Positions 1 through 8,191 of a DNA stretch of 48,170 bases are shown here, in pieces; within the stretch, counting starts at the first letter, position 1; each line of letters starts with the position of its first letter. The position numbers and the translations under genes were made by a program. The notes beneath the pieces were generated by a model that worked only from the letters and a program-made list of their open reading frames with translations, ran no database searches and was not told the DNA's origin. The stretch spans positions 1-48,170 of the forward strand of contig JAWXAX010000018.1 in assembly GCA_034439735.1 (NCBI GenBank), given 5' to 3'. This DNA comes from Rhodothermales bacterium. Lineage in GTDB: Bacteria > Bacteroidota > Rhodothermia > Rhodothermales > JAHQVL01.

Positions 1-2
1 AT

Positions 3-2078
3 ATGTCTTCATCCTCAGCCGACACCGACCCCATCGTGCCGTACGTGCCGGCGTCGCAGTCGTTGCCCGAGATCACGATCAAGGCCGTTGTACTCGGATT
101 TTTGCTTTCGGCTATTCTGGCGGGGGCCAACGCGTATCTGGGGTTAAAAGTGGGGCTCACGGTGTCGGCCTCGATTCCCGCGGCCGTGATCTCGATGGCT
201 GTCTTGCGGATGTTCAAGAAGTCGAACATCCTGGAGAACAATATTGTGCAGACAGCCGCCTCGGCCGGCGAGGCGCTGGCGGCCGGCGTGATCTTCACCC
301 TGCCGGCGCTGGTGATGCTGGGATTCTGGCAGGGGTTCAACTACATCGAGACCACCGCCATCGCCATGGTGGGTGGCATTCTGGGCGTGTTGTTCACCAT
401 TCCGCTGCGACGGGCGCTGATCATCGAGGCGAGGCTGAAGTTTCCCGAAGGCGTGGCGACGGGGGAAGTGCTGAAGGCCGGCGCGGAAGGGGGCAAGGGC
501 GTGCGGTACATCGCGATGGCCGGGATCGGCGCGGCGATCTTCAAGGTGTGCCAGACCGGTTTTAAGCTGGCGGCGTCCTCGATCGACGGGGCCATCACCG
601 CCGGCCGGTCGGTATTCGGTTTCGGGAGCGATTTATCGGTGGCCCTGATGGCCGTGGGATATATCATCGGGCTCAATATCGCAACGCTCGTGTTTGCCGG
701 CGGGCTGATTTCCTGGCTCTTCGGTATCCCGATCTTTATGGCCCTGGCGTCTCCCGATACGGTACAAGGCATCGTCGGTAGTAGTGAGGGGTATGAGGCG
801 GCGCTGGCGATCTGGAGCAAGCAGGTCCGGTACCTCGGCGTCGGCGCGATGGCGACGGGTGGCATCTATGCGCTTTTTTTGCTCGTCAAGCCCATCCGCG
901 ACGGGGTGCGGTCATCCCTCGAGGCCGTTCGCGCCTCGCGTAGTGGAAACGCCGTTCAGGTGATCCGCACCGAGCGCGATGCGCCGATCCATATCGTCAT
1001 GATCGGTGCGCTGGTGCTGACCATCCCCCTGTTCATCGTCTTCACCAGCGTCGTACAGCACCAGGCATTGGACATCAGCAGCGGCCTGTTCTGGTCGACG
1101 GTTGCACTCGCCCTCGTATTCGCCTATGTCGCCGGCTTCCTGTTTTCGTCCGTCGCCGGCTACATGGCGGGCCTCGTGGGCTCCTCCAACAATCCGATCT
1201 CCGGCGTGACGATCGCCACCGTGTTATCCATCTCGCTGGTGTTATTCTGGATCCTCGGAACGGAAATCGACTTCTCGATCGACACCGCGCGGGCCACCCG
1301 GGCGGCCGCGACGGCCATCCTGGTGGGCGCGGTCGTCTGCTGCGCGGCGTCGATTGCCGGCGACAATATGCAGGACCTCAAGGCCGGCCAGCTCGTTGGC
1401 GCGACGCCGTACAAGCAGCAGATCATGCAGATGGTCGGGGTAGTGGCCGGCGCGCTCGTGATTGCCCCTGTCTTGAGCCTGCTGTTTCAGGCGTACGGTC
1501 TGGGGGATGTGTTTCCACGAGCCGGCATGGACGCCGGCGAGGCGCTCCAGGCGCCCCAGGCGACGCTGATGAGTTCGGTGGCGAACGGCGTGTTCACCCG
1601 CAACCTGCCCTGGACGATGATCGCCCTCGGGGTCCTGGTGGCCGTGGCCATCATCGGGATCGATCGGGTGCTCGAGGCGCGGGGTTCCTCGTTCCGGGCG
1701 CCGGTGCTGGCGGTGGCGGTGGGCATCTACCTGCCGCTGGAGCTGTCAACCGCCATCTTTATTGGTGGATTGGCGGCGTTCGCCGTGTCGCGTTTTTTCG
1801 AGGGCCGCAGGGCCGAACTGGGCGACAGGTATGACGGTGAAGTTGAAAAAGCCGCGCAGCGCGGTTTGCTGTTCGCCTCCGGCCTCATCACCGGCGAGGC
1901 GCTGGTCGGCATCCTCCTCGCCATCCCCTTTGCGATCGCCGAGAGCACGGACGTGTTGCGCATCCCCCTCGGCTTGAGCGAGGGAGCGTACGACGTCCTC
2001 ACCCACACTCTGGGCCTCGGGGCGTTTGTGGCGTTTGTGTTCTGGCTGTACCGGGTGGCGATTCATCGCGAGCCATAA
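3..2078 (+). CDS. OPT family oligopeptide/metal-chelate transporter
   Basis: This 691-residue polytopic membrane protein belongs to the OPT (oligopeptide transporter) family, whose members import small peptides or metal chelates by proton coupling. The N-terminal block around residues 22-70 (LPEITIKAVVLG, then NAYLGLKVGLTVSASIPAAV) is the characteristic bacterial OPT signature. About 14-16 hydrophobic segments follow to a short basic C-terminus, and the length is normal for bacterial members. The ATG lies two bases inside the window, so a start further upstream cannot be excluded. The stop codon is followed immediately by a hydrolase remnant rather than by a normal intergenic gap. The family call is secure; the substrate cannot be read from the sequence. 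Confidence 0.93.
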   Translation: MSSSSADTDPIVPYVPASQSLPEITIKAVVLGFLLSAILAGANAYLGLKVGLTVSASIPAAVISMAVLRMFKKSNILENNIVQTAASAGEALAAGVIFTLPALVMLGFWQGFNYIETTAIAMVGGILGVLFTIPLRRALIIEARLKFPEGVATGEVLKAGAEGGKGVRYIAMAGIGAAIFKVCQTGFKLAASSIDGAITAGRSVFGFGSDLSVALMAVGYIIGLNIATLVFAGGLISWLFGIPIFMALASPDTVQGIVGSSEGYEAALAIWSKQVRYLGVGAMATGGIYALFLLVKPIRDGVRSSLEAVRASRSGNAVQVIRTERDAPIHIVMIGALVLTIPLFIVFTSVVQHQALDISSGLFWSTVALALVFAYVAGFLFSSVAGYMAGLVGSSNNPISGVTIATVLSISLVLFWILGTEIDFSIDTARATRAAATAILVGAVVCCAASIAGDNMQDLKAGQLVGATPYKQQIMQMVGVVAGALVIAPVLSLLFQAYGLGDVFPRAGMDAGEALQAPQATLMSSVANGVFTRNLPWTMIALGVLVAVAIIGIDRVLEARGSSFRAPVLAVAVGIYLPLELSTAIFIGGLAAFAVSRFFEGRRAELGDRYDGEVEKAAQRGLLFASGLITGEALVGILLAIPFAIAESTDVLRIPLGLSEGAYDVLTHTLGLGAFVAFVFWLYRVAIHREP

Positions 2079-2273
2079 ATCATTGTGGGCGACGTATTCA
2101 CGGTGGGGCCGCAGACCTCCCTTCGGGCCGCCGACATGCTGCGAGCAAAGATGTACGTCCCGATCCACCACGGCACCTTCCCGCCCATCGACACGGCCGC
2201 CTGGGCGCGGTCGTTCGAGGAAAAAGGCCACCGCGCCCGGGTGCTGGCGCCTGGAGAAACGCATTCACTCTGA
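2079..2273 (+). pseudogene. 3' remnant of UPF0173-type metal-dependent hydrolase
   Basis: Reading on in the frame of the upstream transporter, directly after its TAA, gives about 64 residues matching the C-terminal end of UPF0173/YtkL-like metallo-beta-lactamase-fold hydrolases. The visible blocks are GDVFTVGPQTSL, then YVPIHHGTFPPID, then VLAPGE. The intact family is about 220-230 residues, with its HxHxDH metal site in the N-terminal half. That half is absent because the transporter gene occupies the space. A GTG at 2085 could start a short peptide, but it would lack most of the active site. I read it as a deletion remnant; a recycled short protein is the less likely alternative. Confidence 0.7.
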
Positions 2274-2410
2274 CGGCGTCTAAACCCTGGCCCCAATGCA
2301 CTGAACGCCCGAGTCCAGCCAGCCAGATCGTGACGAAGTAGCGATGGCTCTCGGCCGGACTGGCACAAGAATGTTTTTTTCATTTTCTTGGAAGCGGTTT
2401 CCCCCTCCGG

Positions 2411-2462
2411 TTCTCACTCCGCTTTCTCACTCCGCTTTCTCACTCCGCTTTCTCACTCCGCT
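2411..2462 (+). repeat. Four perfect 13-bp tandem repeats
   Basis: The unit TTCTCACTCCGCT is repeated head to tail four times without mismatch (2411-2423, 2424-2436, 2437-2449, 2450-2462). It lies between an ATG at 2344 and the signal-peptide region of the following outer-membrane protein gene. Because 13 is not a multiple of three, each gain or loss of a copy shifts the frame of whatever is translated across it. Confidence 0.95.
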
Positions 2463-2474
2463 GCCCGGACTTTT

Positions 2475-3485
2475 TTGCAGCCTCGCGCTGCCCTTGCGTT
2501 GCCAAGCCCGTCTGCACATCGCGCCTTAGGACTCTTGACGCTGCTCGTTGCAACGGGCGCCGGGGGGGTGTACGCCCAGCAGCCATTCCAGGCTTACGAT
2601 CCCTTCTACCGGAGCGAGCAGACCCAGCGGGAGTTTTTTGGGGGATACGCCCTTTCGGGCGAAGTCTCGTACCGGGCCGCCGGCGTCATCCAGGACGACG
2701 GCCTCCAGTCACTCGAAGCCAACCCCCTGGGCCTGAGTTTTCGACTGGATTACCAGCTTGCTCCCCAGCTTGACATGAGCGGCATCATCGACGCCGCCGG
2801 CAACTCCACCCGCGGCGGTCTGGCCCTCAGCTGGGTGGTCTTCACCTACTACGAGCGCAACGAAGAAACCACCTTCGCTCTGCGCCTCGCTGTCGACCCC
2901 TCGTTCGACGGCCCGGTGGGATTCCCCCAGATGGACCTCGGCTGGCTCTCTTCGAGCAGCATTACGCCGACGACTACTTCTAATTTTGCCTTCGGCGTGC
3001 GCCGGATCCGCCTCGGCTACGAGCAGTGGGTGTTGGGCGACGAGCCGACGCCGGGCGTCGGGAGCGGCAGCTACGTGCTTCATAGCCTCGGGGCTGACGA
3101 TCCGAATCGGAATGTGGATATCATTTACACCCGGGCCTTCGGATGGGAAGCCCGGTTGATGCTGGGGTACGACTTCGCGTTCGACCCGGCCGGCTCCAAT
3201 GTCTTCTTCTCCCTCCTCGGCCAGGCCGGCAACTACGACCTCGTCGAAACCTCCTTCCTCGAGCTTTCCCCGAAGGCCTCTCAGAAATCGATCGGCGAGC
3301 AGGAAGTGACGATCGATTCGGACTATATCGGCGGCGCTGTCTGGTTGCGGAGTGGGCTCGAGTTCAACCGACCGGGTTATCAGATCCTACCCTTCATTGG
3401 CCTGCCCATCGTGCAATGGGCGCCCGAAAGCGCCAACTGGCCGCGGTCGCGCCGGCGCGTCGGCGTGCGCCTCATGCTTCGCTAA
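2475..3485 (+). CDS. Exported outer-membrane beta-barrel-like protein, unknown function
   Basis: From the TTG at 2475 the protein is 336 residues and begins with a convincing signal peptide: a short basic/polar stretch, the hydrophobic run ALGLLTLLVATGAGGVYA, and a likely cleavage before QQPFQAYDPFYR. The mature part alternates polar and hydrophobic residues with many aromatic strand ends and closes with RVGVRLMLR, as in a beta-barrel. I do not recognise the family. The open frame reaches back to a TTG at 2388, but that stretch runs across the 13-bp repeats, so I prefer 2475. No ATG is available in frame ahead of the signal peptide. An upstream ATG at 2344 is in another frame and would enter this one only if the repeat copy number changed. 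Confidence 0.72.
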   Translation: MQPRAALALPSPSAHRALGLLTLLVATGAGGVYAQQPFQAYDPFYRSEQTQREFFGGYALSGEVSYRAAGVIQDDGLQSLEANPLGLSFRLDYQLAPQLDMSGIIDAAGNSTRGGLALSWVVFTYYERNEETTFALRLAVDPSFDGPVGFPQMDLGWLSSSSITPTTTSNFAFGVRRIRLGYEQWVLGDEPTPGVGSGSYVLHSLGADDPNRNVDIIYTRAFGWEARLMLGYDFAFDPAGSNVFFSLLGQAGNYDLVETSFLELSPKASQKSIGEQEVTIDSDYIGGAVWLRSGLEFNRPGYQILPFIGLPIVQWAPESANWPRSRRRVGVRLMLR

Positions 3486-3530
3486 TCGGATCCCGTCTGT
3501 AGTATCCATGCCCGTTAGCCCGCACCCTCC

Positions 3531-4034
3531 ATGCTGATCGGCATCATCGCCGACACGCACGGCTATTTCCATCCTTCGATTCCGACCTATTTCACGGGCG
3601 TGGACCTGATTCTGCACGCCGGCGACGTCGGCACGCCGGACATCCTCGATCGCCTGGAAGAACTTGCCCCGACACGCACCGTCTGGGGCAACATCGACGG
3701 GCAGTCGATTCGCCGGCGCAGCGAGGAGCACTACAAAAAGACAGTGGGCGGGGTGCGCATCTGGATGACCCACATCGCCGGCCGGCCCGGCGCCTGGCAG
3801 CGGGGCATAGGCGCCCTGCTCCGCGACGACCCACCGGATTTGCTCATCTGCGGCCACAGCCACATCCTTCGCATCGAACGCGACAAATCGCTCCGGAATA
3901 TGCTCTATATTAACCCCGGAGCCGCCGGCCAGCAGGGCTTCCATCTGGTCAAGACCTGTGTCCGCCTGACCCTCACCGATGGAAAAGCCACCCAGGCCGA
4001 GGTCATCCATCTCGACGAACCGCGCTCAGTCTGA
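3531..4034 (+). CDS. YfcE/MJ0936-type metallophosphoesterase
   Basis: This 167-residue protein has the full set of calcineurin-like phosphoesterase metal motifs in order: IIADTHG near the N-terminus (D-x-H), HAGDVG, WGNIDG (GN-D), WMTHIAG, and CGHSH followed by NPGAAG. Small proteins of this type (YfcE, MJ0936) are cytoplasmic Mn/Ni-dependent phosphodiesterases with unsettled physiological substrates. The length is typical, and ATG 3531 directly precedes the first beta-strand. It stands 46 bp after the outer-membrane protein gene and 48 bp before the phosphatase gene, on the same strand. The family is certain; the substrate is unknown. Confidence 0.93.
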   Translation: MLIGIIADTHGYFHPSIPTYFTGVDLILHAGDVGTPDILDRLEELAPTRTVWGNIDGQSIRRRSEEHYKKTVGGVRIWMTHIAGRPGAWQRGIGALLRDDPPDLLICGHSHILRIERDKSLRNMLYINPGAAGQQGFHLVKTCVRLTLTDGKATQAEVIHLDEPRSV

Positions 4035-4082
4035 CACTGTCTGTCTGACGCGGTCGCGATCCACTGTTAGTTGTTGCTTTCG

Positions 4083-5810
4083 ATGCAGGATACGCCGTCT
4101 CACGTCCAACGCGCCAAACGCTACGATCTTCGGGCGCTATTTGAAGCGAGCCGGCTGCTCAGTGGCTCGCTCGACCTCTCCTTCGTCCTCAACAACCTGC
4201 TACTCACGGCGATGAGCAAGCTGCTCGTCACCCGGGGCATCGGCCTCCTCGACGGCAAACAACCCGGCGTCTACCGGGCGGTCATCGTAAAAGGGCTGTG
4301 GGATATCCCCGTCGAGAGTACCATCGCCGTGGACATGGCGGCGATAAAACATATCCTGCGAGACGATGAGGTGCCGGAGACGCTCCGTAGACATCAGGTG
4401 GTGCTTCTCCTTCCGATCATCAGTTCCGACAAGCTGATTGGTCTCGTTGGACTCGGGAAAAAGGCCACCGGCGTCCCCTTCAGCGATGAAGAGCTCGAAT
4501 TCATCCAATCGCTCGTCAACATGTCGGCCGCGGCCGTCAAGAACTCGTTGGTCGTCGAGGAGTTGCGACAGACGAACCGGACGCTCGACGGTAAGATCCA
4601 GCAGCTGAACACGCTGTTCGATCTCTCGCAACAGTTCAACGCCACGTTCGACCGTTCGCAACTGCTCAAGATGCTGACGTTCACGCTGATGGGGCAGATG
4701 CTGATCAACAAGTATCTGTTTATCATGCGCCGGCCCGGCGGAGCGCCCGATACACCGAATGGGCTCCATGTGATCGCCTCTCACAACGTCCCGGACTGCT
4801 TTTTTCCGGAGGCCACGATGGACGCACTGGACGCACTGCAGACCGATTGCCTGCTGAGTACAGAGACACCCGCCGAACTTGCGCCAATTTCTGCCTGCGG
4901 CATGACGCTCATCCTCCCCATCCGCCACCAGGATGAAACCAGCGCCGTGCTCTGCCTCGGGCCCAAGATGACCGGGAAGCCGTTTGTCGACGACGACCTG
5001 GAGCTCCTCTCCGCATTTGGCAACCTGGCCTATGTGAGCCTCCAGAACACCTACCTCGTCGAAGAGCAGATCGAGAAGGAACGGCTGGAGGAAGAACTTC
5101 GGCTGGCTCGCGACATCCAGTTGGGCTTGTTGCCCCAGGAAATCCCGGAGCTGGCTGGCATCGAAATCGCGGCCATGGCGTTCCCGAGCCGGCATGTGGG
5201 CGGCGACTACTACGATCTCGTTTCGCAATCCAATGGCAGCCTGCTTATGGCCATCGCCGACGTGACAGGCAAGGGGTTGCCGGCGTCGCTGCTGATGGCT
5301 AACCTCCAGGCCTGCCTGCACACGTTGACGCCGATGGAGCTAACACTTGAGGAAGTGGCAGGCCACATGAACCGCGTCATCTGCCAGAATACGGCCTTCG
5401 ACAAGTTTATCACGGCGTTTCTGGCCGTCTACACGCCGGGAGAGCGACGCGTGGACTATGTCAACGCCGGCCACAATCCCCCTATGCTCCTGCGCGCCTC
5501 CGGCGACGTTGAACTGCTTGAAAAAGGCGGTCTCTTGCTGGGCGTCATCAAGGGCATCCCGTATGAGCGTGGGACGCTATTTCTCGGTTCTGGCGACGTG
5601 CTCGCCCTCTTCACCGACGGCGTCACGGAAGCGATGGGGCCCAACGAAGACGAATATGGCGAAGAACGGCTGATCCAATTGCTGCGCGATCTCCATCAGC
5701 AATCGGCCCAGGACATCCTCGACGCCGTGCGGTCGGACATCATTTCGTTCACGGGTAGCGCGACATTACTCAGCGACGATCTGACGATGATCGTCGTGAA
5801 AGGCAGTTGA
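4083..5810 (+). CDS. Double-GAF SpoIIE/PP2C-type serine phosphatase (RsbU-like)
   Basis: From ATG 4083 the protein has 575 residues. Two GAF-like sensor domains (about 15-160 and 175-325) are joined by a helix. A signalling coiled coil (about 325-345) then leads into a SpoIIE-type PP2C phosphatase domain (about 345-574). The metal-binding acidic residues are visible in HVGGDYYD (D375), IADVTGKG (D393), LFTDGV (D511) and LLSDDLT (D565/D566). Such enzymes dephosphorylate anti-anti-sigma (STAS) proteins or related regulators in partner-switching pathways. No STAS protein or anti-sigma kinase lies in the window, so the partner is elsewhere. Two TTG codons at 4071 and 4074 are in frame, but ATG 4083 is the better start. 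Confidence 0.93.
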   Translation: MQDTPSHVQRAKRYDLRALFEASRLLSGSLDLSFVLNNLLLTAMSKLLVTRGIGLLDGKQPGVYRAVIVKGLWDIPVESTIAVDMAAIKHILRDDEVPETLRRHQVVLLLPIISSDKLIGLVGLGKKATGVPFSDEELEFIQSLVNMSAAAVKNSLVVEELRQTNRTLDGKIQQLNTLFDLSQQFNATFDRSQLLKMLTFTLMGQMLINKYLFIMRRPGGAPDTPNGLHVIASHNVPDCFFPEATMDALDALQTDCLLSTETPAELAPISACGMTLILPIRHQDETSAVLCLGPKMTGKPFVDDDLELLSAFGNLAYVSLQNTYLVEEQIEKERLEEELRLARDIQLGLLPQEIPELAGIEIAAMAFPSRHVGGDYYDLVSQSNGSLLMAIADVTGKGLPASLLMANLQACLHTLTPMELTLEEVAGHMNRVICQNTAFDKFITAFLAVYTPGERRVDYVNAGHNPPMLLRASGDVELLEKGGLLLGVIKGIPYERGTLFLGSGDVLALFTDGVTEAMGPNEDEYGEERLIQLLRDLHQQSAQDILDAVRSDIISFTGSATLLSDDLTMIVVKGS

Positions 5811-5828
5811 GCGGCTCCCTGCCCGCCT

Positions 5829-7091
5829 TCACGCCTGAACGGAATGCGCGATGCGGCAAAGCGCCTGAAGACGCACTCGTTCGTCAGCCGTCATGTGGAG
5901 GTTACGGCGGGCCATCATCACCTCCGCCACCCGAAGCGCCTTATCGATCCGGTACGGCTCCAGCCCGGATAATGGGCCGCCCCACGAGAAGGACGGGACG
6001 TGACGCTCCAGGTAGCCGGCTCCGAAGAGATTACACGACACGCCGAAGACCGAGCCGGTGTTGACCATGGATTGGATCCCCAGCTTGGTGTGATCGCCCA
6101 TGAAGACCCCTAGAAACTGCCGGCCGGAGGGTTCAAAAGCCTCCAGGTACGCGTTATACAGGGCCACTTCGCCGTAGTCGTTCCGAAGGTTGGAGACATT
6201 TGTCCCGGCCCCCAGGTTGCACCATTTCCCGATGTACGAGTGGCCAAGAAAGCCGGCGTGACCCTTGTTAGCGTGGGCGTGCATGATCACGTCGGACACC
6301 TCGCCGCCCACCTTGCACCCGGGCCCGATGCTGCTCCCCTCGACTTCCGCGCGGGCACGGACGGTGGCGCGTTTGCCGATATAGACTGGCCCGCGAACGA
6401 TGGCCCCTTCGAGGACGGACGACTCATCGTCGAGCACGATGGGGCCGTGCGTCGCATTCAGGATGGCGCCGTGGCTGATGTGCACTCCGACACCGATGAA
6501 GATGCGTTCTCGCGCGGCCAGGATGGCGCCTGTGCCCAACTCGAGCCCTGTGGCATCCCAGCGCGCCGGCTGGCGTTCGCACGTGCGTGCGTCGCGCACC
6601 AAAGCGGGTCGCACCTCGTCGATCAGGTGCCAGAGCCGGCTTATCAGCCGCGCGCCGGCGACCGGCTGGCGCTGGAGGTCGGCGAAGGCATCCAGCTCCA
6701 GCGAGGGACGCTGTAGAAGATCGGGATGCGGACGATGCACGCGGGCGGCGATCACGTCGTCGCCCTGGACCAGCACCTGTTCGGTCGCTGAGGGCTCAAA
6801 AAGGGCGGCGATCAGGTGGGCGACGGGGCCGGCTTCGGCCAGGTAGCGTCCGTTTACGAATACCACCGGTGCTTCGACCGGGAGCCGGTTCACCGACAGC
6901 CCTGTTGCGGTCGCCACGATCGATGCAACGTCTGGCCGCGAGTGAAGTACTACGGGAAACGAATTAAGCAGTAAGCGCGTCGCATCCAGCAGTGTGAACA
7001 TCCCCGGGCGCAATTGATACACCGCGCGCATATCGATGAGAGGGCGCAGGTGGTGCACCCGGGCGTCTTCGAACAGGCAGAGATGCGTCAT
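5829..7091 (-). CDS. Alternative bacterial GlmU-like sugar-1-phosphate nucleotidyltransferase/acetyltransferase
   Basis: This 420-residue protein matches the Bacteroidota-type GlmU substitute (alt_bact_glmU family), predicted to make UDP-GlcNAc from glucosamine-1-phosphate for peptidoglycan. The N-terminus (CLFEDARVHHLRPL, then YQLRPGMFTL) is the diverged nucleotidyltransferase start. Residues of roughly 205-380 form a left-handed beta-helix with hexapeptide repeats, for example IGKRATVRARAEVEGSSIGP and GNKGHAGFLGHSYIG-like stretches, as expected for the acyltransferase half. The gene is convergent with the SpoIIE phosphatase (18-bp gap) and divergent from the transaldolase gene. The family is confident; both activities are inferred. 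Confidence 0.88.
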   Translation of the reverse strand: MTHLCLFEDARVHHLRPLIDMRAVYQLRPGMFTLLDATRLLLNSFPVVLHSRPDVASIVATATGLSVNRLPVEAPVVFVNGRYLAEAGPVAHLIAALFEPSATEQVLVQGDDVIAARVHRPHPDLLQRPSLELDAFADLQRQPVAGARLISRLWHLIDEVRPALVRDARTCERQPARWDATGLELGTGAILAARERIFIGVGVHISHGAILNATHGPIVLDDESSVLEGAIVRGPVYIGKRATVRARAEVEGSSIGPGCKVGGEVSDVIMHAHANKGHAGFLGHSYIGKWCNLGAGTNVSNLRNDYGEVALYNAYLEAFEPSGRQFLGVFMGDHTKLGIQSMVNTGSVFGVSCNLFGAGYLERHVPSFSWGGPLSGLEPYRIDKALRVAEVMMARRNLHMTADERVRLQALCRIAHSVQA

Positions 7092-7386
7092 AGTATGGCT
7101 GTTTTTAGGACCGCGTCGTCTGACAGTCTTGACCGGGGCTTTCCGCTGCCCGGAAGTGCTTGCTGATTAAGACGAACCGCCGTAGCGCCGATATTCAGAC
7201 ACGAGTGTGGCGCCCGGCCTTGCCGGCGACGGATGGCAAAAGCTTCCCGGATCGAGCCGGCGCCCGAGTTTCCGGCTGGTGCACGCGCTTGAGGCGAGAA
7301 TCAGGCCAGCTGTGTGCGTTTCCGGTTTGTAACGACGTCCTTATAGCGTTTCATCGTCCTCATTAACGACACTTTCGAAACCGATC
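7092..7386. other. Divergent intergenic region, no clear element
   Basis: About 295 bp separate the start codons of the GlmU-like and transaldolase genes, so both promoters should lie here. I looked for a TAnnTTTG element with an upstream TTTG on each strand and for a -35/-10 pair. I found only weak fits (for example TTTGTAA near 7327 and TATAG near 7343 with wrong spacing). No open frame here looks coding. Confidence 0.5.
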
Positions 7387-8052
7387 ATGAAGTTCTTTAT
7401 CGACACCGCCGATCTCGCCGAGATCAAAGAAGCCAATGACATGGGCGTGCTGGACGGGGTTACGACCAATCCGTCCCTCATGAAGAAAGCCGGCAATGTC
7501 AACTTCCACGAACACATCTACCGGATCTGCGAGATTGTCGATGGCGACGTTTCCGCCGAGGTGACGGCGACGGATTATGCCGGCATTATCGCCGAAGGGC
7601 GGACACTGGCGAAAATCCACAAGAACGTCGTCGTCAAGGTGCCGCTCATCCTCGATGGCATCAAGGCCATCAAGACGTTTACGAGCGAGGGCATCCGGAC
7701 GAACTGCACGTTGTGTTTCTCGCCGACGCAGGCCCTCATTGCCGCCAAGGCCGGTGCCACGTACATCAGCCCATTTGTGGGCCGGTTGGACGACATCTCG
7801 CAGAACGGGATGGACCTGATCCGTCAAATCGTAACGATCTACAAGAACTACAACCTCGCGACGCAGGTCCTGGCGGCTTCGATCCGCCACCCGATGCACG
7901 TCGTGGAATGTGCGATGGCCGGCGCGCATGTGGGCACGATGCCACTGGGCGTGATCAAGTCCCTCCTGCACCACCCGCTGACAGACAACGGCCTCGCGAA
8001 GTTCCTCTCGGACTGGGAAGCGTTCCAGGCCAAGCAGGGCGTCAAGGGCTGA
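7387..8052 (+). CDS. fsa: Fructose-6-phosphate aldolase / transaldolase (TalC/MipB-type)
   Basis: This 221-residue protein is full length for the short transaldolase subfamily. It starts [16 protein letters not shown] and continues [17 protein letters not shown], the standard N-terminal signature. The Schiff-base lysine lies in NVVVKVPLI (residue about 85), and TNCTLCFS and SPFVGRLDD form the rest of the active-site barrel. Members either transfer dihydroxyacetone units in the non-oxidative pentose phosphate pathway or cleave fructose-6-phosphate; sequence alone does not separate these well. Transcription probably ends at the strong hairpin 20 bp downstream. Confidence 0.95.
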   Translation: MKFFIDTADLAEIKEANDMGVLDGVTTNPSLMKKAGNVNFHEHIYRICEIVDGDVSAEVTATDYAGIIAEGRTLAKIHKNVVVKVPLILDGIKAIKTFTSEGIRTNCTLCFSPTQALIAAKAGATYISPFVGRLDDISQNGMDLIRQIVTIYKNYNLATQVLAASIRHPMHVVECAMAGAHVGTMPLGVIKSLLHHPLTDNGLAKFLSDWEAFQAKQGVKG

Positions 8053-8072
8053 TACCCCGTCGCTACTGAAAT

Positions 8073-8110
8073 AAAAAAGCCCGGTACGCGGATGCGCGCC
8101 GGGCTTTTTT
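8073..8110. terminator. Bidirectional intrinsic terminator
   Basis: A perfect 12-bp stem (8073-8084 against 8099-8110) has an A6 tract on its left and a T6 tract on its right, with a GC core of CCCGG. It therefore works on both strands and serves the convergent transaldolase and PorV-family genes. Confidence 0.92.
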
Positions 8111-8135
8111 CTTGGGGTAGCGACTGCCCCAAAAC

Positions 8136-8169
8136 ACGTCATCCCCCGGTCAAAGCCGGGGGATGACGT
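8136..8169. repeat. REP-like palindrome, copy 1
   Basis: A perfect 14-bp inverted repeat (8136-8149 / 8156-8169) has the core CCCCCGG and a 6-nt centre. A second copy, inverted relative to this one and nearly identical in its core, lies at 18213-18239. It stands between the bidirectional terminator and the 3' end of the PorV-family gene. Confidence 0.8.
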
Positions 8170-8191
8170 AGCTGCTACCGTTTCGTATCGA

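Noticed and set aside
2411-2462. CRISPR-like array at the 13-bp repeats
   Set aside because: Units are head to tail without spacers and far too short for CRISPR repeats. The same holds for the heptamers at 34093 and the 17-bp units at 38524.
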